Source: Bryopsis sp. KO-2023 (Eukaryota; Chlorophyta; Ulvophyceae; Bryopsidales; Bryopsidaceae). Taken from it: a DNA stretch of 64,000 nucleotides. The stretch spans positions 6,572,001-6,636,000 of the forward strand of contig BSYQ01000002.1 of assembly GCA_030272585.1 (NCBI GenBank), read 5' to 3'. Made by a program: the position numbers and the translations under genes. The notes under the pieces are model-generated. The model did not search any database, was not told the origin of the DNA, and saw only the letters and a program-made list of their open reading frames with translations. Numbering within the stretch: the stretch's first letter is position 1; the number at the start of each line of letters is the position of its first letter. Positions 20,635 through 31,863 of the stretch are shown here, piece by piece.

Positions 20635-22690
20635 ATGGCTCACCCTCTCATAGTTTTATCGTGTCCCTCTTCTCGTTCCGTGTCGAGAGCCCCTTCTTCA
20701 CGCCGACAGATGTTGTCGACGGCCGAATTTCGACGCCCTAACAGGACATTCTCTTTTAGGAATGCTCGTGGGCTAAGGACTAATTCGGCGCCCACTCCTT
20801 ACGACGATATTGTGTCGTATGGGGGAGAAGTCCCCAAAGAGTGCGACGGCAGGAGCTGGTTCTCTGACACGCTACTTGAGAATGGAGATAGGTTAAGAAT
20901 GGTGCGGATAGAGTGCACGCTACGATTGGTGGTGTTCGTTTCATTCTGCGTTTTCTGACGATCGTTTTGTGTAGCAGATTGGCGACGTCCTTCGGAAATG
21001 GTGCGATCTCCGACGCCCTCCACAGTGAGTTGTGGTACTGAACCAGTGATGGAAATGCTTAAGGTGCTGTGGTTTGTTTCCAACTGGGATCCATATCACT
21101 GGAGACGTGGTGTGTGTGCAGGGACCTGGCGTCCAAAGAAACACTATCGCCAGCTTTATTCTTCACCTCCATGGCAGCAGGTAGTTTGGATCCAATGAGG
21201 ATGTCTCTCTGCAAGCCAAAAAGGCCTTTCTTTCCATTTGATGATGATGTCGTTTTTTTCTACAGTCGTGGCGTCCTGTAGAGTGTGCGAACAAAACGGC
21301 ATTCTCTCGCACTTTTTGCCCGCCCTGAGTGTTCCAGCGGGTGGGACTGTTGGCACTCTCGGCTCTTTCGCACTGGCACTGATGCTGGCGTTGAGAGTGA
21401 GCGCCATGTACACTCGATGGCGTGAGGCGCACATCGCTTGGACCGTATTGCTCAACCGATCCACAGACGTCACAAAACTCGTACGTGCAAATCGAGCTCA
21501 GACACTATGTTTTCTGTGGAGATTGCTCGCAAGGCATTGTGGTGTGAAAAAAAACTCCACGCCGTTCAATAATCGTTTTATGGATATTCAGGCGAAGAAG
21601 TCTATGGAGGATGGCAAAGAGAAAGAGCAGTTCGGTAAGTGGATCATCGCCTTCGCTCACAGCCTCCGTATTCACCTGGCCGAAGGCAAAGAAGTGAAAT
21701 ATAAGGCTAAGAGAGTCAAGAACTTTTTTCCTTTGGATATCATATTGACCGACAAAGAGCTCGCGAGCCTGGTGAGACATGAGGTCCAGCTTCATCTCCA
21801 TCAGGGCTCAGTTTTTTGAAAGTGTCGTTTCCTTGTGAAAAGCTGTGATTCTGTTACGCAATACTTTGGATGCTTGTGATTGCAGATGAGCTGCGAGAAT
21901 CAACCAAACTTCTGCCTTCAGGCAGCTTCGAAATCAGTAAATTCGTCAAACATGCCGCTCAAGGCGTCCAAGAGCATGGACCGCAACATCGCGTTTTTCG
22001 CTGATATGGTCGACCGATGCGAAAGACTCAAAAAACAACCTGCCCTAGTCGAGTTCTCAAGGTACCAGCGCACCCCACTGTCTTCTTTAAGAAGTTACAA
22101 GTTTTGAATAAACAAAACAATCGACATGAACTCTTCGTCTTTCGCCGTTTTGGTTGTTCCTGTGCCTCCCCTGTGTGGCCGTGGAGAAAAAGACAGTTCC
22201 GATTGAATTTTGTGCGTGTTTTCAGGCATGCAACGTGCTTCTTGGAAGTCTGGTTGAGTCTTCTCCCAGTGCTCGTTGCAAACTCCTGCAAAGCTTGGAC
22301 GATACCGGGAATGTTCTTCCTTTCCCTCGCTGTAATGAGTGTTGAAGCATTCGCCATTCATCTGGAAAAGCCGTTCAATGTTTTGCCCCTGGAATCGATA
22401 TGCCAGAATATCACTGCTGGAGTGCAAGACTTATTCCACCACGACCAACACGAAAGCGTGAACACCTCTGAAATCTCTTTCCGCCGGGAAACACAACGGG
22501 GTGGTGTTAGAAGGCGCCGTTCCAATGCAAAGCCCTTTCTTGTTTTCCGACGCCCGTCCAAGAGTGAGAGTGGGAGACCTAACATTTGGAATAGACTGTA
22601 TTGTGAAAGCGGCCCTATTGTCTGTGAGTTTCATTTGTTGGGAAACAGCTTCGACTGTCGACGGCCAGAACCGACTTGGACAATGTGAGT
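20635..22690 (+). CDS. Bestrophin-type channel, copy B (best-preserved)
   Basis: Four core exons are legible. About 21260-21477 encodes VPAGGTVGTLGSFALALMLA and RWREAHIAWTVLLNRSTDV, ending at donor GTACGT. About 21593-21765 follows acceptor ATTCAG and encodes GKWIIAFAHSLRIHLAEGK...LTDKELASL. About 21886-22060 encodes the CERLKKQP helix. From 22227, after a TTTTCAG acceptor, come two membrane segments and EKPFNVLPLESICQNI. These are the canonical landmarks of bestrophin/UPF0187 anion channels, membrane proteins that form pentamers. The C-terminal tail is basic (RRRRSNAKPF). No frameshift was seen in these exons, unlike copy A. The N-terminal exon(s) around 20635-20960 are uncertain. Confidence 0.68.
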
Positions 22691-22699
22691 ACAATTCAA

Positions 22700-23320
22700 A
22701 AACAGTTTTTCAAGGAGAATAGGTGTGGGGTTATCAGCCGATGCACGAAAACGTATGGGGTGCGCTTGATCTAGGTTGAAAACTTTTTTATTTTTGTTTG
22801 AGGGTTTGAGTTGCTTGGCAGGGCCTGCACTCGATGGAATTACTTACTGAGGAGCAGATGAATGGTGATATTTCTAGACCCAGGTAGCGATGGTTTGATT
22901 TCTTTTCGTGGTGCTGTCGTTTTTGTTTCCGGATATACCATGCACATTTTAAAAGATCTGAGAGGATCAAGAATTTTAAATTCATTTTTTCTTCCTCTTC
23001 TTTTTTTTTCCCTCCAAGAGTGTTCACATCTACTTGTATTTCATGGACCATCACCCCACAGCCAAACCTACATCTTTGATCTCAAAATGAACACACGCAT
23101 TGTGGCCACAAGAATTGCCAAGGCCAATATATTGTAGATATATTCAGGTCTCCGATTTTTTTTTCAAGGAAGGTCTGCAGCTGCTGCACCGACACCTTCT
23201 CTAACAATCCCTCATTCTCCAAGTGAAATTCCATGCAGAGATTTCTACAGCATTCGATTGACCCTTGCTCTTTCAATGGGTACCCTCTCTTTCATGCCTC
23301 ATAGATCCACATACAGTGTG
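22700..23320. other. Spacer between bestrophin and F-box copy B
   Basis: Inverted counterpart of 2632-3375. Non-coding; nothing further recognised. Confidence 0.5.
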
Positions 23321-23324
23321 TCTA

Positions 23325-24090
23325 TCATAAAGGGTCTTTCCTCTGATGACTCAATTTCGCTGAAAATGCAGAGTCGATTGTCGCCGACTTCTCCACACCT
23401 CGCGTTTGTTTTTCAGGCAGCGTTTGCTGGGCCTGATCATCGTGCTGGCTCCCGGTTTTTGCCAGGTGCTTTATACGCTTAGCGGTCAATCTTGGATCGA
23501 TTCCTTCACCTCTACAGCTGGTTTCTGGGTTTTCTGGGTTTGTCCACTGAAGGACCCGCTGGTCGCGCCTATCGATCAGACAAAGCACCAGCGTCGCGAT
23601 CTCTGGCGCCCACTCTTCGAAATCTAAATCTGACACGACCCGATGAACCTCCGGGATATGGACCGTTATCCTTGCCGCATTCCAATCCTTCGCAACACAA
23701 GAGCACCTTGCTAGATCTATGCGTCGAAGTGGAGCGAAAATTTGATGAAGGAGCTCTTCTGGGAGGTCCCACGCAATCCTGGGCTTCTCGATGGTGGCTG
23801 TCGCCAGACAACCAGAGCGAAAAGAGTTGGCAGAATCGCAGGGCGTTTAGGATACGTTCCCCATTGTTAGGGGCTACATGTGCAAATTCCGGTCGAGTTT
23901 CACCCAACAGAAAGCCCTCAAACCCCAACTTGCATCGGAAAAGTACTCCCCACTTGGAGGGTTTTCCCCCTGACGACAAGCATACCTATGGCAGCTTCGA
24001 TCGTTCGCCTTCTCATGATGAGTTCCTGTTGAGCTTCTTTCGTGGGACTGTTCTCTTTACCCTGCCCTCTGCTCGTTTCGCCATTGATTG
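23325..24090 (-). pseudogene. F-box protein, copy B (7-bp deletion in exon 1)
   Basis: Exon 2 (23325-23797) encodes the F-box and the DLDFEEWAPEIATLVLCL segment, and is open to the same stop as copy C. The intron is 23798-23985 (donor ATAG|GTATGC). In exon 1 the stretch coding for LNDWEEL has lost 7 bp relative to copy C, so the frame from any upstream ATG reaches a stop before the splice site. Confidence 0.72.
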
Positions 24091-24159
24091 CCGAGCTGTT
24101 TTACGCAGACTTCGTTGTCTTGTCTTATATATATATAAACAATGTTGCTACCTTTGATG

Positions 24160-25490
24160 GTCAAGTCAAGCTCTTCACGAACCAAATCCGTGATGTGTGT
24201 TCCCAAGGGTGAACAAACAAACAAACATCAAATTACATTATCATAATGTAATCTTGTTGGTTGCACTTTCGAGCGTTTTTCGTGTGTGCTGCAGTCGTCC
24301 CATTGGAAATTCTACAGAATAAATCCCTCTCAACGAAGCGATTTTCTGACTGAAGTCTCTGAAGTTGGCTGAACTCCTCTGGTAAAACTGAAACCAAAAA
24401 CTGCAAATTGTCTTGTGGTGTCGACTGTCTGTCCCAGGTGAGTGTTTCGAGTTCCCTGCACTCTTTTCTTTTTTTAAACACCTCTATTTTATGTTCCTCA
24501 CTTCGATTGACCGCTCTTTCTGACGACTTTTGAAAAAATTGTTCCCACCTTCCACTGTTCTTCTTTGATTTGCTACTGGGGGAGCTCGGGGGGGGGGAAA
24601 ATCCGGTGTTGGACAGATTTGGACAGGTATATTCAAATGAGAATCCGTGTTGGTGTGCTACCCTGTGGACTAATTTTATCCTGATGAGTGCAAAAGTCGT
24701 AGGGAGTGACAGTGTTTTTAGCTTTACTTTTCGGGGTAGCAAAAAAAAAAAGGTCTCAAGCAGTTTTTCTACAAAACAAATGGAATTTTGCAAGAAGATG
24801 TTGTCCTGCAAGGAAACCATAACATGTTTTGAGAATTCTTCAAAATTCTTTGTTGTAATCACAATCCGACAGATCTGGGGAAAAGCAAGGAACGGAGAAT
24901 GTACAATTGAATGTTCCAACATGGGAAAAGCTCCCAGAAAGCCTGGTTTTCCTTATTTTTGTTGTTTCGATTTGTAGCATGATGAACAACAGCCCTGCAC
25001 ACATCATGTGGGACGTTGGATTGCACTCGCACACACGCCTCCAGACGCCGCACTGTTCTGTACAGCAAAAACGCGCGATGTTTCCCAGACCCCCTTGCAC
25101 AATACATAGAACGTCGCACAGACCCACAACAATCCCACACATGAATTCGCACACCCCAGCCACAATCGTGCACACATGCCTCTCAACGGCGCACAACTCT
25201 GTGCGGTGCTCTGGGAAGATGTGCGCGTTTTTCCCATAGCAGATAACGCCAAACAGAAAGACCTGCACGAGCCCTGCACCGGCTCTGTTTGAGTACAGTT
25301 TCCATACTATGGTAGCGAGACCTAGTAGTAGGTCTTGCCCCAATCCAGAGCCACCAACAGACACAGATGACGAGGCTGCATCTGTGGGTCAATGACAGAA
25401 ATACAGAAATGGCGGTCACTACAAAGACAGTGTCGTCGATGTGACCGCCATCTTTGGGTCGGTTTCGGATCACATTCTGGAACCTAAGGA
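24160..25490. other. Unresolved region with a 229-codon minus-strand frame
   Basis: A 690-bp open frame (24233-24922, minus) encodes a peptide with a Ser/Pro-rich centre and charged C-terminal half; no domain, splice support or duplicate was found. 24990-25240 is unusually rich in GCAC/CACA words. I cannot assign a function and the frame could be accidental. Confidence 0.25.
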
Positions 25491-25493
25491 GAT

Positions 25494-25694
25494 ATGGCAT
25501 TTTTTCGCGCGTTGCGGAAAGCTTACGCGCGAGCGGCACGAAGGCACCCATCGGCGGTGCAACCTGTGCGTCCGGCGGTTTGGAGTTCCGGCGAAGCCCT
25601 GGAAACAATTCGCTGTCCAGATCGCGCAAAAGACGTCCAAAACGATCCTCAGTTCAATGGGGATCCAAGAGATGTCCTGATCAGGGAGTTCATG
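25494..25694 (+). CDS. Chimeric motor gene exon 1: end of kinesin motor and neck
   Basis: Residues 35-67 read IRCPDRAKDVQNDPQ...DPRDVLIREFM, matching the kinesin pattern [27 protein letters not shown] at the motor/neck junction of kinesin-2-like proteins. It ends in phase 0 at donor ATG|GTTTGT. In a normal kinesin this exon lies downstream of the switch exons, but here it precedes them. The ATG at 25494 is only the first in frame; the exon could extend further 5'. Confidence 0.65.
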
Positions 25695-25786
25695 GTTTGT
25701 TGAAAACCACCTTTGGGGTAAAAACGAACGCAGATGTCTTCTCTTTTTTTTTTTTTTTCAGAGGATGTTGTTGTATTTTTTTGCAG

Positions 25787-26199
25787 GTGTACCAGGATAT
25801 GGCAAGATCGCATTCCATTGCCAAAATCATCATGGAAACCAGGAAAACAATGCACCAAATCAAGAACAGCGATGGGAAACAAGATTGTGTCCAAACACCA
25901 GCCAAAGATGGCGAAAGCCACATCCAAGGCGGGAAATCCAATGTTGTGGATTTGGCAGGAAGGCAATCAAATTCAGGGGCTACAGGTGATACAATTTCGG
26001 TGCTTCCATTTCAATGAAACAATGCAATCTGATATCTATCCCTATAATTTGCGATTGGATGATTGCAGGTCATCATCTATCAAAAGAAGGGATCACGATC
26101 GCTGTTTCCTTGGTGGCCCTCGGAAGTGTGATTTCTGCTTTGGTGGGGAAATCAGACCACATTCCTTACAGAGACACCAACCTCGCCAGACTCCTTCAG
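25787..26199 (+). CDS. Chimeric motor gene exons 2-3: kinesin switch I to alpha-5 region
   Basis: Exon 2 (25787-25985) and exon 3 (26069-26199) join in phase 1. They encode [13 protein letters not shown] (kinesin switch I SSRSHSIF-I-IE), then [20 protein letters not shown] (switch II VGKLN-VDLAGSER---TGATG), then [15 protein letters not shown] and [14 protein letters not shown], a textbook kinesin loop 12/alpha-5 motif. The essential switch II glutamate (DLAGSE) is missing, reading DLAGRQ, and SSRSHS has become MARSHS. Kinesin origin is clear; ATPase activity is improbable. Confidence 0.75.
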
Positions 26200-26397
26200 G
26201 TGTTGAGAAAACATACTGATTTTTTGAGAAAATTGTTGCGTGTTTCCCCCTCCCCCCTGGGAATTCAAGACTTGGAGAATTCCAGGTTTGGTCGAGGGAA
26301 AAGATGATCAAACACTTTGATCCCTGTTTCAAAGCGCCTCCTATGCTTTGATTGTGTGTCAATGTTGGCCAACTAAATTTTTTTTTCAATCTTCAAG

Positions 26398-26745
26398 GTG
26401 GAGGATCTGGATGTGGCATCGAAAGGAGAAAGGAGAAAGGTGTTTGTCATCTGCGTGGATGACATACACATGCCTCAAAGAGACGCATGTGTCAGCCAGC
26501 CTTTGATGATTGAAGGCTGGGACAGTCAACAGGCCCCCTGTCAATTCAGGGAACTTCTCGATACCCACTTCGACACAAGCATGGGGCGTCAAAGGGCTAA
26601 CAAAAATCCATGGAGTCAGGAACCCAGCCAAGCTTTATGCAGTCGACTCATCAAAGAAGATGATCAGGGCTTGTTCCATCAACGGGGGAATCTCCTCTTG
26701 GAAGAGCACTCCTTCACAAACGCCTTGATCGAGGCTTCTGAGGAG
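26398..26745 (+). CDS. Chimeric motor gene exon 4: dynein heavy-chain AAA3-like
   Basis: Begins in phase 0 after TTCAAG. RRKVFVICVDDIHMPQ resembles the dynein heavy-chain Walker B block of AAA3 (FVDDLNMP), followed by a DTHFDTSMG segment like the family's sensor strand (-T-F--AMG). The usual YG-Q-P-ELLRQ stretch is altered to VSQPLMIEGWD. It ends in phase 0 at GAG|GTGGGC and is joined in frame to the kinesin-derived exon 3. Confidence 0.6.
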
Positions 26746-26897
26746 GTGGGCAGCACATTCGAACTTATCAATTTTGAACATTTTGTTCATTTTCTTGTTT
26801 TCTTTTTTAAAATTCCTGTATTCACTTACTTCCCAGAACCCACATTGTCGCATGATGCCAATGCTAACAATCAAAGTCTTGCCAAAAAAAAAAACAG

Positions 26898-27183
26898 GTC
26901 CAGGAACTCAGGGCCATAGTCAGCGAAGGAAAAAAAGAGGTGGAAGAAAGGAGAAAAGCCTTTGCTCAGAAGCAACAAAAGGTTGACGAAGCTAGAAGAA
27001 TGATCATGGATGTCCAAGCTGCTTTGGATGCGGTGGATGATGCTTGGAGAAATATTTCCAGGGATGATGTGATCGAGGTCAAGTCGTTCCCGAAGCCCCC
27101 GACGCCCGCAAAGCTGACCATGACAGCGCTGGGTATATTGATAAATCTGAAGCCGGAGCGGGTCCCACACCCCAAAAAAATTG
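26898..27183 (+). CDS. Chimeric motor gene exon 5: dynein stalk coiled coil
   Basis: Charged coiled coil (EGKKEVEERRKAFAQKQQKV) leading to AALDAVDDAWRNISRDDVIE, then VKSFPKPP and ALGILINLKP. This is the dynein stalk sequence (ALE-LNK-DI-E-KS--KPP---V--AV-ILL---P) directly before the microtubule-binding domain. Phase 0 in, phase 1 out. Confidence 0.78.
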
Positions 27184-27472
27184 GTGAGGCGAATTTGTGG
27201 AGGAATTCGAGTTTTCTCAAATTACAGTTGTATATATTTTGGTATTGAATTTCGAGGCAAAAGAAATTGGCAAGTGCATCCCTTCTTATGGAATATTTTC
27301 TTGGCTGACACAAAGATTTCTATGACATGTCCCGCTAATGTTCACTTGGGCATTATCACCCGAAGCAGAAAAAAAAACAGCCCGTTGACAATCCACAGAA
27401 ATCGCTACTTGTGAATAAATAGTCATATATACATTTTCAGCTTTTGGTATAATTTGAAGAGTGCCCTTGCAG

Positions 27473-27714
27473 GTGTCGTGACTTTGGACTACTGGGGCGC
27501 CACCAAGAAGCTCGTCAACAACCCCACAAAGTTCCTCGAACTGTTGTGGGGTTTTGACAAGGAGACAATCAGCGAGACCACCATGCGAAGACTGAAGCCA
27601 TTTATAGATGGGAAGAGATTCGGCAATGACAATCTTCTGCGGGTGTCGGAATCGTGTGCACCAATTGGCGCGTGGATCAGAGCTGTATATGCGCACCACA
27701 TGGCCTGCCTTCAG
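27473..27714 (+). CDS. Chimeric motor gene exon 6: dynein microtubule-binding domain
   Basis: TLDYWGATKKLVNNPTKFLE matches the family DYW---KKLL-D--F---L. KETISETTMRRLKPFI and ACE-like SESCAPIGAWIRAVYAH match I----M-K----Y and the (A)C--L--WV-AM-VY block. This is the best-preserved part of the locus. Splice phase (1) agrees with exon 5. Confidence 0.82.
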
Positions 27715-27852
27715 GTAAATTCAACCCACACATTGACTATTTTCCACCAAGTAAAGCTCTTTGATTGTCCATTCTTCTTCACTATGAATAAACATGGATG
27801 TTCTGTTTGAATTTTGAGATATTTCAAGTGAATTTGTGGTGCAAAAAAATAG

Positions 27853-28122
27853 GCTGAAAACAGCCCATTTGAACAGGCTGCCCCGGAGAAAGCCGAGGCT
27901 GAGGTGGCTGAAGAAAAGAAGGGGCTGGAAAGGGTGGAGGGAGAACTTCGTTGCGCAAAGGAGCTTTTGAAACGGGCGGTGGAAAGAAAAGATGCCCTGG
28001 AAAGGCAAAGAATATTGATGCTGCCTGGGGGGACGGGAAAAATGGAAACCACCATGGATGTGGAGGAAGCGAAACAATGTGTGGTGTTGAACTGCTACGA
28101 TGGACTGGAGTTTTCACCAATG
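27853..28122 (+). CDS. Chimeric motor gene exon 7: coiled coil fused to dynein AAA1 P-loop
   Basis: A heptad-rich segment (EKAEAEVAEEKKGLERVEGE...) is followed in frame by LPGGTGKMETTMDV and KQCVVLNCYDGLEF. The dynein AAA1 consensus is GPAGTGKTETTKDL and KQCVVFNCSDGLDY. The Walker A threonine is replaced by Met (GKM). AAA1 normally lies more than a thousand residues before the stalk, so the order is reversed here. Confidence 0.78.
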
Positions 28123-28197
28123 GTAAGTTCCGGAACAAAGCTGTTGAAGTAATGAGTAAATTTTGCTGGTTGCTGAATGAGTGTTGTGTTCGTTTAG

Positions 28198-28695
28198 GTT
28201 GAATTCTTTGAGAGCCAAGCATCTTCTGATGCTTGCTTCAACGGGTTCGGCCGACGCCTTCGGGCGTAATTCGAATAGTACCTGCCACAGGCATACATCC
28301 CCAAACTAAGACTTTTTTGCCTGTGGCCGGGGACGTTGAGCTACAACAGAGAATCCATCATTTGAGACAAGTACGTGTTTGTAAACCCAAGAATAAAACA
28401 AATGCCACAGGTTTTTTGTTGTGTGAAATGATATTTTTGGTGTGGGTTGTGTGGGTGGATTCCTTTTTGATGGTTTGTTTTTGAGTTGGATTTGTTTGGA
28501 CGCTTTTGCGTAGAAAAATACAGCAATGTATGGATGTTAAACAAGGTTGTTGAAACATGTGTATTTCATAAATGTTTCTGCAGGAAAGAGACAATTTATC
28601 AGCTGCTACCCAAACAGGCACTCGACGGAGGGTCAAAAAAACAGGAGCTGGTTGTCGAAGGAGAGGAGCTCAAAATTTTGATGGATCCCAACTGA
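28198..28695 (+). pseudogene. Dynein AAA1 continuation, broken
   Basis: 28198-28370 starts in phase and encodes EFFESQASSDACFNGFGRR, corresponding to AAA1 GLAQSGAWACFDEFNRI with Walker B Asp-Glu lost. It then hits a stop near 28266; the homology appears to continue in another frame (GVIRIVPATGI). After an intron, 28584-28695 encodes LVVEGEELKILMDPN, like AAA1 FEG-EL-LNPTC, and stops. The chimeric frame therefore does not continue to a full motor. Confidence 0.6.
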
Positions 28696-28926
28696 GAGCA
28701 GATGAGAGGCTTGTTCGATTAATCGATCAATATTGAGGTATGATTTAAATCAGTCAGGGGAGAAAAGAAAAGAAGAAGAAAGGGAAAGCACATGTTGCCC
28801 AGAATTCGAAGAGGGGGGTGGGGGTGTTGAAAATTATTGATATTCTAATGGGATCAATTGATTGAATGACTGACTGATCAATCCATCAATCTTTCAGATG
28901 TGTAAGCTGACGAGCTTTTTCAAGAA

Positions 28927-29012
28927 ATGGACACACAAAAACAAGCAGGAATCTCAAAAAAAGAATGGAGAAATCTCATTGACTCAGGACAGATGGTCGG
29001 AATCCAAGGTAG
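28927..29012 (+). other. Possible exon, no homology
   Basis: Sequence after a CTTTCAG acceptor (28900) is open to a GTAGGC donor near 29010 and is very Lys/Gln-rich. Its place in the same transcript is an inference from position only. Confidence 0.25.
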
Positions 29013-29522
29013 GCTGGAGGTCAATCTGCCGTTCTCTCTGTTTCCTCTTTCTCAATTTCTTTGTCCTTTTGTGTTGATTATCATATTTTGTAGCTATGTG
29101 TATAGTTCATAAATATCAAGGCAAGCTTTGTTGGTCTTTTCGTAATTGTTTTGAAGTGAATAATAAAGGTTTTTCGCTTTCCCTGTTCACTCGCTTCGAG
29201 TTATTTGGAAAAGAAGAACAAAGTGAAAATAGAAAAAGACTGATAAAAAAACAAGAGAGGCTCATTTTGTTCTTCTTTGTTGGTCGCTTCATTCATTTTT
29301 TCATTTCATGTGTTGAATGGTCATGTAATGCAAAATATTGAATAAAATCAACAAAGGGAGTATTGAAACGGGGTTGTTTTTTGTTTTTTCGTTTGCCCTC
29401 AGGTAAGGGAATTGGATCAGAACAATCGAAATATCAAGTCTTCAACATCAAGAAGAGAGCTGGAGGTGGAACTCATGGAGTTGCAGCCTCCAGGAGGACA
29501 GGAAACAGTGTGACAAGAAGTT

Positions 29523-29975
29523 ATGGAGAATGGAAAAAAGTGTGACAAGGAAGTTCGACATCAAGAGGGGCTGAGGAGAATGTTTGTTGAGCTACTTGGA
29601 GATAGAGAGCTGGAGTATGGATGTTATGTTTACAAAAAAAGGCTGGGAGGTAAATTGTGTGTATTGGAAACAAGGCTGGGCGCCCTGTGTGATCAGGCCA
29701 AGCGGTTGGAGGAGAGTCTTGACGGCTCATTTCTGGAGGGGCTGTGCATGTCATCGGATCAAAATCAGCAGCCGAGCGGGTCACATCAATCTTCCCACAA
29801 CAAGCAAGGTGAGAGAATCAAATTGTGTTTTATTTCTTCGTTAACAGCAATAGAGAGGATTGCCGCAAACAAAAAAGACGTCCAATTCTTGTGTGTACAG
29901 GGGACAGGGATCGGGAAAAAGCTTTGTAGATTGCTTTTCACGCAATCTGCATGTTCACTTGTGGGGTTGAATTGA
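29523..29975 (+). other. Coiled-coil-like segment, duplicated at 33078; possible P-loop at its end
   Basis: Open frame encoding LEYGCYVYKKRLGGKLCVLE and GALCDQAKRLEESLDGS. A frameshifted direct copy lies at 33078-33325. After a TACAG at 29896-29900 comes QGTGIGKKLCRLL, which could be a relic AAA P-loop like dynein AAA4 (GVGGSGKQSL-RL), but that alignment is short. Family not established. Confidence 0.35.
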
Positions 29976-30578
29976 TGGGATTCTGAGGGAATGCCAGGAG
30001 GGATTGAAAGAAAGGACTTTTGTGGGAAGAAAAAGGAGAGTGTGAATCCTGTGGGGGATGCATAGTTCATGCCTTTCATACATTCTGGGGAGATTGGCAC
30101 TTCGTCATGGCTCCAGGAAACAAAGACAGGGATGATCCATCCGATGAAAAGGAAACAAGTCGAAACACTTCCGACTCTATTTTCAACAGAGTGTCAAAAG
30201 AAAGTGAGTTGAATCTGACCAAAAAAACAGTAACATGACAAGCTTATGAGAGCTTTTTTTTCTCTCGTAAAACTCATCCAGTTTTTGGAAAGGAGAGGGG
30301 GGCTATGCAAGTGCCTTCTTCTGTTTTGACCAATCGTTCATCTTTTTCTTCATTTTTTCGAATGATGACATTTTTTCATATCCAACAACTCCCTTGTTAC
30401 AAACGAAAGATGGATATATGTTCTGTCGATTGGTCCATGTTACATGAATCCAGTAATAAACAAACCCTTAATGATATGTTTTTCTAAAATGAATAGAAGT
30501 TCTTATACATGTGGGAAGAACTGTTGAGTCCAAATATTTCCCTTTAGGATATTACAGCCTGTCATTTTATGTTTTCAG

Positions 30579-30803
30579 GGGGGCGAAAAGAACAGTGCGG
30601 TTGGATCGACGCTGATTAATCAAGATCCTTCCAGGTGGCAGTCCATTCTCACCACCATCAAAACCAGGGAAAATCTGACACAGCATGGAAAAGAAGCCGA
30701 CCCACAAACGCCAGCAAATCATGGCGCAATTGAAGAAACAAAAACTCTCGTAAAGATTGGCGAGATTGCAAGAGCGGAAGAATCAAAAGTCATTTTCTCT
30801 TGA
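30579..30803 (+). other. Candidate exon, unrecognised
   Basis: Open from a TTTTCAG acceptor to a TGA stop, encoding GEKNSAVGSTLINQDPSRWQ and an acidic-basic C-terminus. Plausible last exon of a gene on the + strand; no family recognised. Confidence 0.35.
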
Positions 30804-30845
30804 AACCATCGAAACCATTGAAACTGTATTAAAACCAGGAAAACC

Positions 30846-31063
30846 ATGAGTCACGCGGCGTCAATGCTCAATCAATTCATTTTCAAGATCCGATCAGGGC
30901 CCAACGCTCAAGGAATCTTCGACAACGCGCTCGTCCTTCTGAGGAATCCAAGTGCTTTGAAGTTTTCTTTTGGGATGGTTGGGTTCGCTCATACAGCACC
31001 GCGGATACGCGCGTCGGTAGCATTCCTCCATCCGGTCGATGCGATACATGCTGTGGGAGAAAG
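30846..31063 (+). other. Candidate first exon, unrecognised
   Basis: accATGAGTCACG gives a good start context; the frame runs to a strong donor (AAA|GTGAGT). It encodes about 70 residues starting MSHAASMLNQFIF. It precedes the kinesin N-terminal exon at 31377 but shows no kinesin similarity. Confidence 0.35.
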
Positions 31064-31376
31064 TGAGTAACAAAAATCAATAACAAGCGTGAAGGTAGGT
31101 CGTCTCTCGGACGTCTGGCGAAAGAAAAGCACCGCGAATGAATGAAATTTTCCCTTTTCGTTCGGTTTGTGGTGCGTTCTATTTCCCAGGGGATTGATTT
31201 GATTGGTGGGTTTCACCCTCTTTTTGTCCACGCATAGTAGTTGGGTTGGCGACCCACAGAATCATGTATTTTTGGTCCAAGATGTAAAAAACCCTAGGAA
31301 AATGGCTGCCAAAATGCTTGTTTTTTTTTCTCGATTCTTTTTCTCGAACCAAGGACTAATTATCTTTTTGTCCCAG

Positions 31377-31459
31377 ATGGTAGTGCGCTGTTGTCCATTG
31401 AATTCACAAGGAATTCAAGATGGATCGCTGAAATGGATTGCTCTGGTGGACAAAGCCAG
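31377..31459 (+). CDS. Kinesin N-terminal exon fragment
   Basis: After a TTTGTCCCAG acceptor the exon reads MVVRCCPLNSQGIQDGSLKW, matching the first strand of kinesin motors (V-VVRCRPLN--E...). It ends at GCCAG|GTCTGC. In an intact kinesin it would be at the very start, yet it lies about 5.5 kb downstream of the switch II exon. Confidence 0.65.
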
Positions 31460-31863
31460 GTCTGCTTCTCTTTTCCTTCCTGCTTAATTTTTAATATGAT
31501 AGTTTGAAAAAGTCTTCCCCTTTTTTTTCTTTTTCTCGTTCTTTTTTTTGTGAATTTTAGGGACCATCCGTGTTCTGAGAAAATCTCAACACATCCATGC
31601 TGAGTTGTTTTCCCATTGCAGGGCGAAAAATCGATCTCTTTTTGGTTCTATTCTGTCATATTATCTCGCTTTCTTTTTACTTGGACCTTCGATTGTAGAT
31701 CAACAGGAGATGGTGTGTTCTTATCCTGAAGAAAGACTTACCCCTCTTCCCCACTTTTAACTCAATTGTGGTTTAACTGTAGCGTTGAAAATCTGATCCT
31801 TCGATTACAGGTTAAATACTTGCGGATGCAGCAGCTATCGTTTTTTGGGAGTCAAGTTTTTTG

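Noticed and set aside
24233-24922. A firm 229-residue gene on the minus strand
   Set aside because: No homology, splice logic or duplicate supports it; left as low-confidence.
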